The position numbers and the translations under genes are program-made. Shown here one piece after another: positions 1-8,361 of a stretch of DNA of 64,000 nucleotides; the stretch's first letter is position 1; each line of letters opens with the position of its first letter. Source of the DNA: Bryobacteraceae bacterium (GTDB lineage Bacteria > Acidobacteriota > Terriglobia > Bryobacterales > Bryobacteraceae); NCBI GenBank assembly GCA_014860455.1, contig JACZJQ010000330.1, forward strand, positions 1-64,000, in the 5' to 3' direction. Below the pieces are notes generated by a model. It saw nothing but the letters and a program-made list of their open reading frames with translations, had not been told where the DNA came from and did no database searches.

Positions 1-401
1 GGTTGATTGGGAAGAGGTCGAGAAGAAGTGAGAATTATCTACTAATGCTGTGAATCGCTCATGCGCCCCCTGCGGGACCGCACAACGAGGGATGAAAACG
101 CCCGCGAGGAAGGGCTGCGATGTTGCCCGAAAAATTCTTGCGGCGAAACAACGAAGTCCTTTGTTGTGTGCGGACTGCAGCGCGCGTTTTCGAAGGAACC
201 CCTTCGATGCTCACCAATGTGGAAGCAGAACGAGGACTTGGAGACGCCTAAGTGCGCTGGACTCGTCTCGTCATTCCCAAGCTGGAAAAGGAGGCTGCCG
301 GACAACCTCGAACGGCGCTGGCAATCTGGGCCGGGGCGATGGGGACCGATTCGCGGACGATCGGCGTTCCATGATCGGGTGACAGGTGCGCGGACCGCGC
401 G
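1..401. other. Gene-free stretch downstream of the polysaccharide operon
   Basis: This stretch lies past the stop codon of the last operon gene (pglF-like, minus strand). Short open frames occur on both strands, but their translations are rich in Ser, Arg and Cys and show no recognisable domain. I see no RNA gene, repeat or strong terminator in it. It may hold the operon's 3' end or the promoter of a gene beyond the left edge. Confidence 0.5.
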
Positions 402-2354
402 TCAGATGGGAGAGGCCGCAGGTTCATTTCCGGAGTTCAGGCGATCGCGTGAGTGAACGGAGAGGGAGTGAATGGAGGGGGAAGACTGGCTAGCGAGAGA
501 ACGTCCGAGGATGTGGCTGCTCGGGGAATAGTCCGGAACGGATTCCTTTAGTTGCAGGACGAGTTGGCCGAGATTCCTTGACCGGCAGGCGGATTCGAGT
601 CGGCGCAGAATGATCTCGATTTCACGATAGCTGGCGGGTGTACTTGAGAAGACCTTTATCTTCTCGTGAAACGTAGGGAGAATGCTCTCTTCGTGAAGGT
701 GGATCTCCTCATACAGTTTCTCCCCAGGGCGAATTCCAGTGAACTCGACGGCAATATCGACATCAGGCTGCAATCCAGAGAGCAGAATCAGGTTCCGGGC
801 AAGATCAGCGATCTTCACAGGAGCGCCCATGTCCAGCACGAAGATCTCGCCACCGCGGCCGAGCGTGGATGCTTGCAGAACGAGTTGAGCGGCTTCCGGG
901 ATGGTCATGAAATAGCGCTGCATCTCGGGGTGGGTTACGGTGACCGGGCCGCCTTCGGCGATCTGTTTCTTGAAGATAGGAATCACACTGCCATTGCTAC
1001 CGAGAACGTTGCCGAAGCGGACTGAAAGGAAACGGGTACCCCCATTCTGAAGGGAGTTGATCGTCAGTTCAGCGAGGCGCTTGGTGGCTCCCATGATGTT
1101 GGTGGGCCGAACGGCCTTGTCCGTTGAGATCATCACGAAAGCGCCTACCCCGAACTGAGCGGCACAAGCAGCCAGCGTCCGAGTACCGAACACGTTGTTC
1201 TCGACGGCTTCGAAGGGGTGCAATTCCATCATGGGCACGTGCTTATAGGCAGCCGCGTGAAACACGATCTGAGGCCGGTGAAGTGCCAGAACCTCCTCGA
1301 CACGCTGCTGATTCTGGATGTCGCCAATCTCGGGGATGAAGTGGAGATTAGGGAATTTGTCCCTCAACTCCATTTCGAGATAAAAGAGCGGGGTCTCGCC
1401 TATGTCTAGCCCAACCAAAGTGGCTGGCTGGAATCGCGCGATCTGACGGCACATCTCGGAACCGATCGAGCCGGCGGCGCCAGTCACAAGTACTGTCTGG
1501 TCGGCGATAGCAGCTTCGATGCTCCGGGTATCAAGCTGGACCGGGGACCTTCCAAGGAGATCCTCTACCGCGACGTCTCGAACTTGGCTGAAGATAGGCC
1601 CACCGTCAATGATCTCCCCAAGTGGGGGCATCGTCTTGTACTTCACCCGAGCCAGGGCGCAGTGTTTCAGGATGGTAGCGATCTGCTGGCCTGAAGCGGA
1701 CGGCATGGCTATGAGGACCATTCCAACCGCATGCCTGGCTACGAGAGGAGATAGGTCCTGTCCCGTTCCCAGCACTCGTACGCCGTGAATCAGACTACCC
1801 TTCTTGCGTGGATCATCGTCTACGAAGCCGACGAAGGCGAAGGGCAGGTTGCGGCTCTGCTGAATCTCCCTTGCGAGCATGACGCCGGCGTCGCCAGCGC
1901 CATAGATGAGTGCGGGCGTTTTGCCGTTCCGCGCGCCCCGCAGTCGGACTATCTCAAGCGCAAGTTGGGCAGCGACACGGACCCACGCGGTGAGACCGAA
2001 GCAGAGTATGTAATCGAGGACATAGATTGACCTAGGGAAGCCGGGGGGAGAAAGAATGAAGATGGTGATCCCGCACAGCACAGATCCGGCGAAGTTAGCC
2101 ATGGCGAGTCGCAGGAGATCGTTGCTGGAGACATACCGCCAGGATTCCCGGTGCAGGCCGAAGAGAACGAAGGTGACACTCTTGCCGAGGACAAGGCAGA
2201 CGACGCCAAGGAGGAGGTGCGGACGGTAGTAGGTGGGGATGCTGAAGTCGAAGCGAAGCAGGAAGGCACCCAGCGGGGCCAAGGCGACTGCAGCAAGAAG
2301 GATGGCGGCTTCTATGGCCCGGTGGGAGCGAATGGCTAATTTGAGTAAGCGCAT
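402..2354 (-). CDS. pglF: UDP-GlcNAc 4,6-dehydratase, membrane-anchored (PglF/WbpM/CapD type)
   Basis: Probable first enzyme of UDP-N,N'-diacetylbacillosamine synthesis: converts UDP-GlcNAc to its 4-keto-6-deoxy form on the cytoplasmic face. The 650-residue protein has an N-terminal block of about four membrane segments (residues 10-135), a CoA-binding-like Rossmann domain, then the catalytic SDR domain with the nucleotide motif TGAAGSIGSE and the AAAYKHVP signature. The usual SDR tyrosine is replaced by Met in the TNIMGATKR motif, as in the retaining PglF/WbpM group. The ATG at 2354 overlaps the end of the aminotransferase gene by 19 bases, so the two are probably translationally coupled. 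It is the last gene of the operon. Dehydratase class is well supported; the exact product is inferred from its neighbours. Confidence 0.9.
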   Translation of the reverse strand: MRLLKLAIRSHRAIEAAILLAAVALAPLGAFLLRFDFSIPTYYRPHLLLGVVCLVLGKSVTFVLFGLHRESWRYVSSNDLLRLAMANFAGSVLCGITIFILSPPGFPRSIYVLDYILCFGLTAWVRVAAQLALEIVRLRGARNGKTPALIYGAGDAGVMLAREIQQSRNLPFAFVGFVDDDPRKKGSLIHGVRVLGTGQDLSPLVARHAVGMVLIAMPSASGQQIATILKHCALARVKYKTMPPLGEIIDGGPIFSQVRDVAVEDLLGRSPVQLDTRSIEAAIADQTVLVTGAAGSIGSEMCRQIARFQPATLVGLDIGETPLFYLEMELRDKFPNLHFIPEIGDIQNQQRVEEVLALHRPQIVFHAAAYKHVPMMELHPFEAVENNVFGTRTLAACAAQFGVGAFVMISTDKAVRPTNIMGATKRLAELTINSLQNGGTRFLSVRFGNVLGSNGSVIPIFKKQIAEGGPVTVTHPEMQRYFMTIPEAAQLVLQASTLGRGGEIFVLDMGAPVKIADLARNLILLSGLQPDVDIAVEFTGIRPGEKLYEEIHLHEESILPTFHEKIKVFSSTPASYREIEIILRRLESACRSRNLGQLVLQLKESVPDYSPSSHILGRSLASQSSPSIHSLSVHSRDRLNSGNEPAASPI

Positions 2355-3535
2355 GTGTATTCGTCCAATCCCAGATCCTCGGGAAGCGGAGGAATTTCCT
2401 TGAGGGGAGGAGCACTCACGGAATTCCTGACTGCGTTGATAACAACCAGTTGTTCCTCCAGAGTCAGGCTGGAGGAACTGGGCAGGCAGATGCCGCGGCG
2501 GAATAGATCAGCGGCGACTGAGCCACCGATCATTTCGCAAGAGGAGAACAGCGGCTGCATGTGCATCGGTTTCCAGACGGGACGGCTCTCCACCCCGGCG
2601 GCATCCAAGCGTTGGATCAATCGGTCACGGCTGCAACCGAAGCTGCGCTCGTCAATCAGAAACACACTCAACCAGTTGGTGTGAAGGCCGGAAGAGGCTT
2701 GCGGCATCAGACTAACACCATGAATATCCTGGAAAGCGGCACGGTAGCGAAAAGCGTTTGCGCGGCGCTGGCGCACACGGAGATTCAGGACATCTAGTTG
2801 GCCCAGACCAATTCCGGCGAGCACGTTGCTCATTCTGTAGTTGAACCCGAGTTCGGAATGCTCATACGCCAACCCTGGATCTCGGGCCTGTTGAGACCGC
2901 TTGCGGGCGTTCTCCAGGAGGCAAGACTGGGAGGCGAGGAGAGCTCCGCCACCAGTGGTGGTAATGATCTTGTTGCCATTAAATGATAGAGTTCCGACCG
3001 TTCCCAGGGTGCCTGCGGGGCGATTGTCATAAGTGGCGCCGAGGGCCTCGGCGGCGTCTTCGACCACGGGGATTTCGAACTGGCTGCAGACTTCGAGGAT
3101 GGGATTCATCTGGGCACACTGGCCAAACAGGTGAACAACTTCAACCGCACGAGGCAGACGGTTGGCGGCGGCTCTGGCGCGGAGGAACGCGCTCAATATT
3201 TCTGGGTCGAGGTTCCATGTTGTGCTCTCACTGTCAATGAAGATGGGGGTGGCACCCACATACCGGATGGGGTTGGCGCTGGCAACGAACGTCAGGGAAG
3301 GACACACGACTTCGTCCCCGGGCCGGACGCCGAGCGCCAGCAGTCCGAGATGGATTGCGGCCGTGCCACTGGAGAGGGCGAGCGCCGGAAGGCCGGTCAC
3401 TTCCTCAAGTCTTCGCTCAAAGCGATCGAGGTTAGGGCCGATGGTGGATAGCCAGTTGGACGAGAAGGCATCCTGCACGTAGGGCAATTCAGAACCGCCC
3501 ATGTGAGGAACAGAGAGGAGGATGCGCTTGGTCAT
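2336..3535 (-). CDS. pglE: PLP-dependent sugar aminotransferase (DegT/DnrJ/EryC1/StrS; PglE-like)
   Basis: Probable UDP-4-amino-4,6-dideoxy-GlcNAc transaminase acting on the dehydratase product. The 399-residue protein starts MTKRILLSVPHMGG and shows the fold-type I features of the family: the phosphate-binding SSGTAAIHLGLLALGV segment, a VEDAAEALGA stretch holding the PLP-contacting Asp, and the Schiff-base Lys in FNGNKIITTTGGG, whose context is that of PglE-type enzymes. The frame stays open 219 bases upstream of this ATG, but that part lies over the acetyltransferase gene and is not protein-like, so the start is placed at 3535, four bases after the previous stop. Pathway assignment rests on the dehydratase and acetyltransferase on either side. 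Confidence 0.9.
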   Translation of the reverse strand: MTKRILLSVPHMGGSELPYVQDAFSSNWLSTIGPNLDRFERRLEEVTGLPALALSSGTAAIHLGLLALGVRPGDEVVCPSLTFVASANPIRYVGATPIFIDSESTTWNLDPEILSAFLRARAAANRLPRAVEVVHLFGQCAQMNPILEVCSQFEIPVVEDAAEALGATYDNRPAGTLGTVGTLSFNGNKIITTTGGGALLASQSCLLENARKRSQQARDPGLAYEHSELGFNYRMSNVLAGIGLGQLDVLNLRVRQRRANAFRYRAAFQDIHGVSLMPQASSGLHTNWLSVFLIDERSFGCSRDRLIQRLDAAGVESRPVWKPMHMQPLFSSCEMIGGSVAADLFRRGICLPSSSSLTLEEQLVVINAVRNSVSAPPLKEIPPLPEDLGLDEYTCAYSN

Positions 3536-3539
3536 AATC

Positions 3540-4181
3540 TCAGGACTTGGTTTTGAGAACGCGGGCTGGGACACCGACGACAGTGCATCCGCTCGAGACA
3601 TTTGCGATGACGGCAGACCCTGCGCCGACGGTGGCCTGATCACCGACATGAACACCCGGGATGATGCTGCCATGGCTACCAATGAAGACCTCTTCACCAA
3701 GTTCGACCTGGCCGGTGATGTCAGCATGGCAGCAGACGGAGCTAAAGTCGCCAATCCGGGCGTCGTGGCAAACGCTTGCGGCGGTATTGAGAAGGACGAA
3801 ACGGCCTACCACTGCCTGCGTGCTGACAACGGCATACGGGCAGATAACCGACCCAACGCCGATCTGACACCGCGAACTGACAACCGCAGTGGGATGGATG
3901 AGCTTGTAAAAGTGAGCACCACGTGCCAAGAGGGTTTCGACGACGCGGCGTTTCGGGGAAGGGAGGCCAAGGCCGCAGACGAAGACGTCGATTGATGAAG
4001 GCTGGTAATCGGCGGGGTCTCCGAGTATGGGGATATCGAAATCCAGACCCGCGAGGGCGTCCGGATCGCGGTCAAGGAAGCCAGCCAGTTGCCACTCCGC
4101 CCCTTTGCCGGGCAGGGTGAGGAGATAGTCCGCGATTTCACGCCCCATGCCTCCGGCACCGACAATGATTAAGCGTTTCAT
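3540..4181 (-). CDS. pglD: Sugar O/N-acetyltransferase, left-handed beta-helix (NeuD/PglD family)
   Basis: Likely acetylates the C4 amine of the aminotransferase product with acetyl-CoA, giving UDP-N,N'-diacetylbacillosamine. The 213-residue length and two-part layout match PglD: an N-terminal Rossmann-like nucleotide-sugar domain beginning [18 protein letters not shown], then hexapeptide repeats from about residue 105 (QIGVGSVICPYAV, ARIGDFSSVCCHADI, VFIGSHGSIIPGVHVG). Several His residues, including one in VCHDARIGD, sit where PglD uses its catalytic base. The start codon overlaps the stop of the sugar-phosphate transferase gene by four bases (ATGA). A sialic-acid O-acetyltransferase would look similar, but no sialic acid genes are nearby. 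Confidence 0.88.
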   Translation of the reverse strand: MKRLIIVGAGGMGREIADYLLTLPGKGAEWQLAGFLDRDPDALAGLDFDIPILGDPADYQPSSIDVFVCGLGLPSPKRRVVETLLARGAHFYKLIHPTAVVSSRCQIGVGSVICPYAVVSTQAVVGRFVLLNTAASVCHDARIGDFSSVCCHADITGQVELGEEVFIGSHGSIIPGVHVGDQATVGAGSAVIANVSSGCTVVGVPARVLKTKS

Positions 4182-4780
4182 CGGCCCTGGAACTCCTGCA
4201 TTGTGGCTTGTCCTTCCGCGCTAATCCCGTCGCGTTTGATAACTTGCACTACGGTCAGCATGAGGATTCTGAGATCGAGAAGCAACGAGCGATGTTCGAC
4301 ATACCAGACATCCAATTCAAGCCGGTCCTGCCATGTGAGTGCGTTCCGCCCGTTGACCTGAGCCCAACCCGTGATGCCTGGGAGGACCTCCTGGCGGCGC
4401 CGCTGGCGAGTCGAGTAGCGATCGATGTAGTGAACGTAGAGCGGCCGGGGACCCACCAGGGACATTTCGCCTCTGAGCACATTCCACAATTGCGGCAGTT
4501 CATCGAGGCTGGTTGCCCGAAGGAAAGCGCCGGTTCGGGTCAGGCGGGCGCCGTCGGGAAGGTCGTGACCGTGAATGTCCTGGTCCATAGTCATTGTACG
4601 GAACTTGTGCAGGATGAAGGGCCGTCCGCCAAATCCGGCGCGGGATTGGTGGAAGAGTACCGGAGACCCCATCGTGAGCCGCACAAGCACGAAAACCAGC
4701 AACAGGACAGGAGAAAGGAGAGCGAGTGAGAGCACCGCGGCAGCGAGGTCCAACATCCTCTTAAACGGTTCGTAGTTCAT
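4178..4780 (-). CDS. pglC: Undecaprenyl-phosphate sugar-1-phosphate transferase (PglC-like)
   Basis: Initiating phosphoglycosyltransferase: transfers a sugar-1-phosphate, here probably diacetylbacillosamine-1-phosphate, to undecaprenyl phosphate on the inner membrane. At 200 residues it has the minimal PglC architecture: one N-terminal hydrophobic segment (residues 9-36), then the catalytic domain with [20 protein letters not shown], the [21 protein letters not shown] core carrying the Asp-Glu pair, and [13 protein letters not shown]. It lacks the extra membrane helices of WcaJ/WbaP enzymes. It overlaps both neighbours by four bases. Substrate is inferred from the adjoining pglD/E/F homologues. 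Confidence 0.92.
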   Translation of the reverse strand: MNYEPFKRMLDLAAAVLSLALLSPVLLLVFVLVRLTMGSPVLFHQSRAGFGGRPFILHKFRTMTMDQDIHGHDLPDGARLTRTGAFLRATSLDELPQLWNVLRGEMSLVGPRPLYVHYIDRYSTRQRRRQEVLPGITGWAQVNGRNALTWQDRLELDVWYVEHRSLLLDLRILMLTVVQVIKRDGISAEGQATMQEFQGR

Positions 4781-5937
4781 GAAGTGCTCAGAGGGAGGAG
4801 GTCAAAGGAACGCAGCCGATTGATGAAATCTCGGCATATCATCCGATCATCGAATCTGGTCTCGGCGGCCAGCCGGGCTGCCAGTCCAAGGCTTTTTGCG
4901 AGTTCAGGATCGTTAAGGATTCGGGCTACGGCCCGGCATAGCGAGGGAGCGTCCATGGGCGGTACGAGCAACCCGGTTACACCATCTGTAACAGCCTCCC
5001 GGCAGCCGCGAATGTTTGTCGCCACAACGGGCAAACCGGTAGCCATAGCCTCAAGAAGTGAGACCGGGAACCCTTCCCTGTACGAGGGGAGTACGAACAC
5101 GTCCATTTCGCGATAGCAACTCGCGACCTCCTCAGTGAACCCGCGGAAATCGAATCTGGATTCAAGTCCGGCATCACGCACTTCCTGTTTGAATTGCCCG
5201 GCAAACTGGTCACGGTCAGATGGCAGGCTATCGCCGACGACCAAGAATCTTGCCGGGAGCCCTTGTTGGACAAGCCCAGAAGCCATTTCCAGAAACTCCC
5301 TATACCCCTTCTCGCGGACGACGCGCGCGACGATTCCAATAGTGAAAGGGGCAGCCAGGGACCCTTGCTGGCGTGGACCGGGGCAGAACCTGTCCAGGTC
5401 GACCCCATTCCAGATGGTGGAGGCGCGATCGGCGCGATGTGCGATTCCCAGTCGAAGCGCGAGTTGTCGATCTTCGCCGGAAACGAAAAGGAATGCGTCA
5501 GTCAACCGTCCGAGCATGCGTTCGATAAGGATGGTCAGCCAACGCAGGAAGGGCTTGGTACCTTCATGGAAGTAGAAACCGTGGACCGTGTTGACGACAG
5601 GGATGTGACTGATTGCGGCGGCCACGCGCCCAACCGCAGCCGCGACAGGGCCATTTGTATTCACGAGGAAGAACCGGTGCTGCTGCATGAGGCGGGTAAG
5701 GCGGAAGAGAGCACCGATGTGAGCGAGTGGGTTAAGGCGGCGCCGAAAAGGGATGGGGTGAACGGTGAAGCCAGCCTTGGTGAGAAGCTGCGCATGCTGG
5801 CCACAAGCGCACGCGATGTGAACGTCGAATCCGGCGGCGCGTAGGGCGACCAGCTTCGAACGCAGGAGAATCCACGGCATCACATCGACCGCGGAAACAA
5901 CGAGGACGCTATTGGAACTGACTCTCAACGAAAACAC
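4777..5937 (-). CDS. Glycosyltransferase family 4 (PglA-like candidate)
   Basis: GT-B retaining glycosyltransferase, probably adding the second sugar of the lipid-linked unit. The core shows an N-terminal SAVDVMPWILLRSKLVALR segment, VNTVHGFYFHEG, the donor-domain start FTIGIVARVVREKGY, and the EX7E-type motif in PSYREGFPVSLLEAMATGLPVVATNIRGC. The frame is open up to 6249, but the first hundred residues of that version lie over the preceding gene and are low-complexity. I place the start at a GTG (5937) just inside the end of that gene; a TTG at 5928 is an alternative and neither has a strong Shine-Dalgarno. The position next to pglC and the HGFYFHEG motif suggest a PglA-like role, which is inference. 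Confidence 0.85.
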   Translation of the reverse strand: MFSLRVSSNSVLVVSAVDVMPWILLRSKLVALRAAGFDVHIACACGQHAQLLTKAGFTVHPIPFRRRLNPLAHIGALFRLTRLMQQHRFFLVNTNGPVAAAVGRVAAAISHIPVVNTVHGFYFHEGTKPFLRWLTILIERMLGRLTDAFLFVSGEDRQLALRLGIAHRADRASTIWNGVDLDRFCPGPRQQGSLAAPFTIGIVARVVREKGYREFLEMASGLVQQGLPARFLVVGDSLPSDRDQFAGQFKQEVRDAGLESRFDFRGFTEEVASCYREMDVFVLPSYREGFPVSLLEAMATGLPVVATNIRGCREAVTDGVTGLLVPPMDAPSLCRAVARILNDPELAKSLGLAARLAAETRFDDRMICRDFINRLRSFDLLPLSTS

Positions 5938-7192
5938 CGTGCTTCGATTGAAGATATCGTTCGGTTGAGTGGAGGAGTTGCCGGTAGAACATCTCGCGCT
6001 TACCGCGGAGGAGAACCGGCGAAAATCGTTGCGATTGCTCGCGGTTGGCGGCACCCATGGCCTTACGACGCGTGGGATCGGAGAGCGCGGAAGAGATGGC
6101 CTGAGCGAGGAGGACGGGGTCTCCCGATGGGACGAGGTTGGGCGGCGTAAGGAGTTCGGGGATACCGCCAACCGAAGTGCCAATGCAGGGCAATCCGATC
6201 GCCATGGCTTCGACCATAGCGCGCGGAAGACCTTCCGTGCGGGACGCAAGGACGAATAGGTCCGCCTGTTGGAGCAGTGGGAGGATCTTGTCGGGACCGC
6301 TTAACGCGCCATGGAACCTGACAAAAGAGCTGACTCCACACTTTGCTGCCAGCGATTCCAGATTGACCCGGAAGCGCCCATCGCCCACCAATTCGAGACA
6401 GACGTCGGCGCCTTCGCGGCGGCAGATTGCGAGAGCTTCAATCAGAACGTCGAAGCCCTTATAGAGCTGTTCCATCGAGCCTACCGACACAACAACGGCG
6501 CGCCGGCCGTCGAGTGGACGAGGGGTGTGGAGAAGACAAGTTGAAACATCGGGAATCTCAACGCTGGGTGCACTAATGGACCACCCATTCCGAGATTGAT
6601 CCTCCTCTCCAAAGCCGGGCGCTTCGACATCTGAGATGTCGGCAGTGTAAGAAAACGCCGGGTACTTGTTCTGGAGGAAATGTTCGGTGACGTACGCAAC
6701 CGCTGCGGCAGATTCGCACTGGCGGCGCAGGGTTCGTATGGACCAGTATCTGATGATCGGGCGGAGTGGGTGAGCGGTTACGTGTGGGGCGAACACGCCA
6801 TCCGGGTCTCCGCAAACCTCCAAACCAAATGGACGGCGCTCCCTGATCATCCGATTCGAGATCAAGTGCGCAAAATGGGAGGGTGTCTTGAGGAGCACGG
6901 CATCGGCTGGTCCAACTGCCTCGCGCGCTAACCTCTCCATCTCTCGATAGCGCGTCAGAAAGGCCCAAATCCCGCTGTAACCTGGCAGCGGGAAGACCGA
7001 AACCCCCGGGCCGGTAACTCTAGCCCAGTCAGGCGAAGCGGCCGTGGCTTCGCACACTCTCGCTAGTATGGAAACCTCTTCAAAAACAGAGAGATAGCGC
7101 TGCCAGAAGCTATGGCAAAAAGCCGCATTCGTCCAGACGACGCCGTCTGGTGTACGGGAGAAGCGATGTTCGCAAGTGACGACGAGCTTCAT
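5909..7192 (-). CDS. Glycosyltransferase family 4
   Basis: A 427-residue GT-B enzyme of the polysaccharide operon. The C-terminal donor domain is clear: VVVSVGSMEQLYKGFDVLIEAL, LVGDGRFRVNLE, and the EGLPRAMVEAMAIGLPCIGTSVGGIPE motif with the two acidic residues of GT4 enzymes. The N-terminal half (CEHRFSRTPDGVVWT...) is the more variable acceptor domain. The ATG at 7192 overlaps the stop of the preceding glycosyltransferase by four bases. Donor and acceptor cannot be told from sequence. Confidence 0.9.
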   Translation of the reverse strand: MKLVVTCEHRFSRTPDGVVWTNAAFCHSFWQRYLSVFEEVSILARVCEATAASPDWARVTGPGVSVFPLPGYSGIWAFLTRYREMERLAREAVGPADAVLLKTPSHFAHLISNRMIRERRPFGLEVCGDPDGVFAPHVTAHPLRPIIRYWSIRTLRRQCESAAAVAYVTEHFLQNKYPAFSYTADISDVEAPGFGEEDQSRNGWSISAPSVEIPDVSTCLLHTPRPLDGRRAVVVSVGSMEQLYKGFDVLIEALAICRREGADVCLELVGDGRFRVNLESLAAKCGVSSFVRFHGALSGPDKILPLLQQADLFVLASRTEGLPRAMVEAMAIGLPCIGTSVGGIPELLTPPNLVPSGDPVLLAQAISSALSDPTRRKAMGAANREQSQRFSPVLLRGKREMFYRQLLHSTERYLQSKHGVFVESQFQ

Positions 7193-8361
7193 GCCAGCGT
7201 CTCAGGCGATTGAATGAGGCCCAAGCGAGTCAGGAGGCAGGTGATCTCGCGCCGCCAGCGGTCACGGCTCAGAGCGTGCCTCATGGAGAGACATGCGAGT
7301 GCATAGTCCGTGTATTTGTCTCGATCGCCGAGCAGGAGTGCAGCAGCATCGGCCAATTCTTCGGCAGCGGGAGCCACGAGGAGGCCGTTGAATTCCGGCA
7401 CGATGAGATTTGCGAGGCCACCAACGTTGGTGGCTATGACCGGGACTCCAGATACAATCGACTCCGCGGCGCTTAGGCTCGTCCCCTCGGACCATTCGGT
7501 TGGCACAATGGAGATCGACGCCTCGTCGAGCTCGCAGTAGACTTCATCAAACGCGCAGGCTCCGATGGAGACGATCCGATCCAGGCCAAGAGCGGAGATC
7601 CGGCCGCGAGCGTGCTCCTTGAGCGATCCATCGCCAATCATGCGGGCCTGGAAGGCGATCCCGCGCAGATGGAGAAGTTGGCACATCCGAATAAAGAGAT
7701 CGACACCCCGCTGCGGCTCGAAGCGCCGAAGGAATAGGAGGGACCGACGGCCCCATCGCTGGTGGATTTTCTCGATGGAGGGCTCCCGCGAGAGCCCGAT
7801 ATCAGCGTAGTTTGGGACGTAGGAGCATTTCCGAAGATCTTGCGGACCGGCAATTCCGTTCGCCCTGAGGTAGTTTATGAAATTGGTGTCTACGCAGACA
7901 ACCGCACCGACCCGGTGGACCAACCACCAATTACGCAAGGACTGAATGCTTCGGACCATGAAGCCCCTGATGGACCGGTAGCCGGGTCCGTCCCACCAGA
8001 TTCCGTGCTGAACGGCGAAGCTGTTTTGGGCGTAAAAGGGGAACCCCAGTTCCGGTGTGAGGTAGCCACAAAGATCGGCGGTAGCAGCGATTCTGCGAGA
8101 TTTCAGGGCGAACAAGAAATCGCTCCAACTGCGCGTAGGGCAAGCAATGCTCACGACCTCAATGCCGTTGTCCAACATGATTCTGCCGGTGGAAGCGGCC
8201 TTTTGGACCACCATGACTGCAAAGCCAGAATCCTGAAGCAGGCCAGCGAAATCCAGGGTGACCCGAACGCTGCCACCCCGACGGAGAGACGAGGTCCCAT
8301 CTTCGAGGAACGAGCTGGTAAACAGGACCGCAACTTGCCGGCGTTGGGCGGAAGCACTCAC
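7189..8361 (-). CDS. Glycosyltransferase family 4
   Basis: A 390-residue GT4 enzyme with an N-terminal VAVLFTSSFLEDGTSS segment, a central FLRRFEPQRGVDLFIRMCQLL donor-domain start, and VPTEWSEGTSLSAAESIVSGVPVIATNVGGL. The GTG at 8361 overlaps the stop of the upstream polymerase gene by four bases and is preceded by GAGG (8369-8372 on the minus strand) at a spacing of 7, which decides this start over longer in-frame versions reaching 8469. Specific sugar transferred is unknown. Confidence 0.88.
   Translation of the reverse strand: MSASAQRRQVAVLFTSSFLEDGTSSLRRGGSVRVTLDFAGLLQDSGFAVMVVQKAASTGRIMLDNGIEVVSIACPTRSWSDFLFALKSRRIAATADLCGYLTPELGFPFYAQNSFAVQHGIWWDGPGYRSIRGFMVRSIQSLRNWWLVHRVGAVVCVDTNFINYLRANGIAGPQDLRKCSYVPNYADIGLSREPSIEKIHQRWGRRSLLFLRRFEPQRGVDLFIRMCQLLHLRGIAFQARMIGDGSLKEHARGRISALGLDRIVSIGACAFDEVYCELDEASISIVPTEWSEGTSLSAAESIVSGVPVIATNVGGLANLIVPEFNGLLVAPAAEELADAAALLLGDRDKYTDYALACLSMRHALSRDRWRREITCLLTRLGLIQSPETLA

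Noticed and set aside
5969-6259. Overlapping + strand frames opposite the GT4 genes
   Set aside because: No ribosome sites; products lack domains and lie inside confident minus-strand genes.
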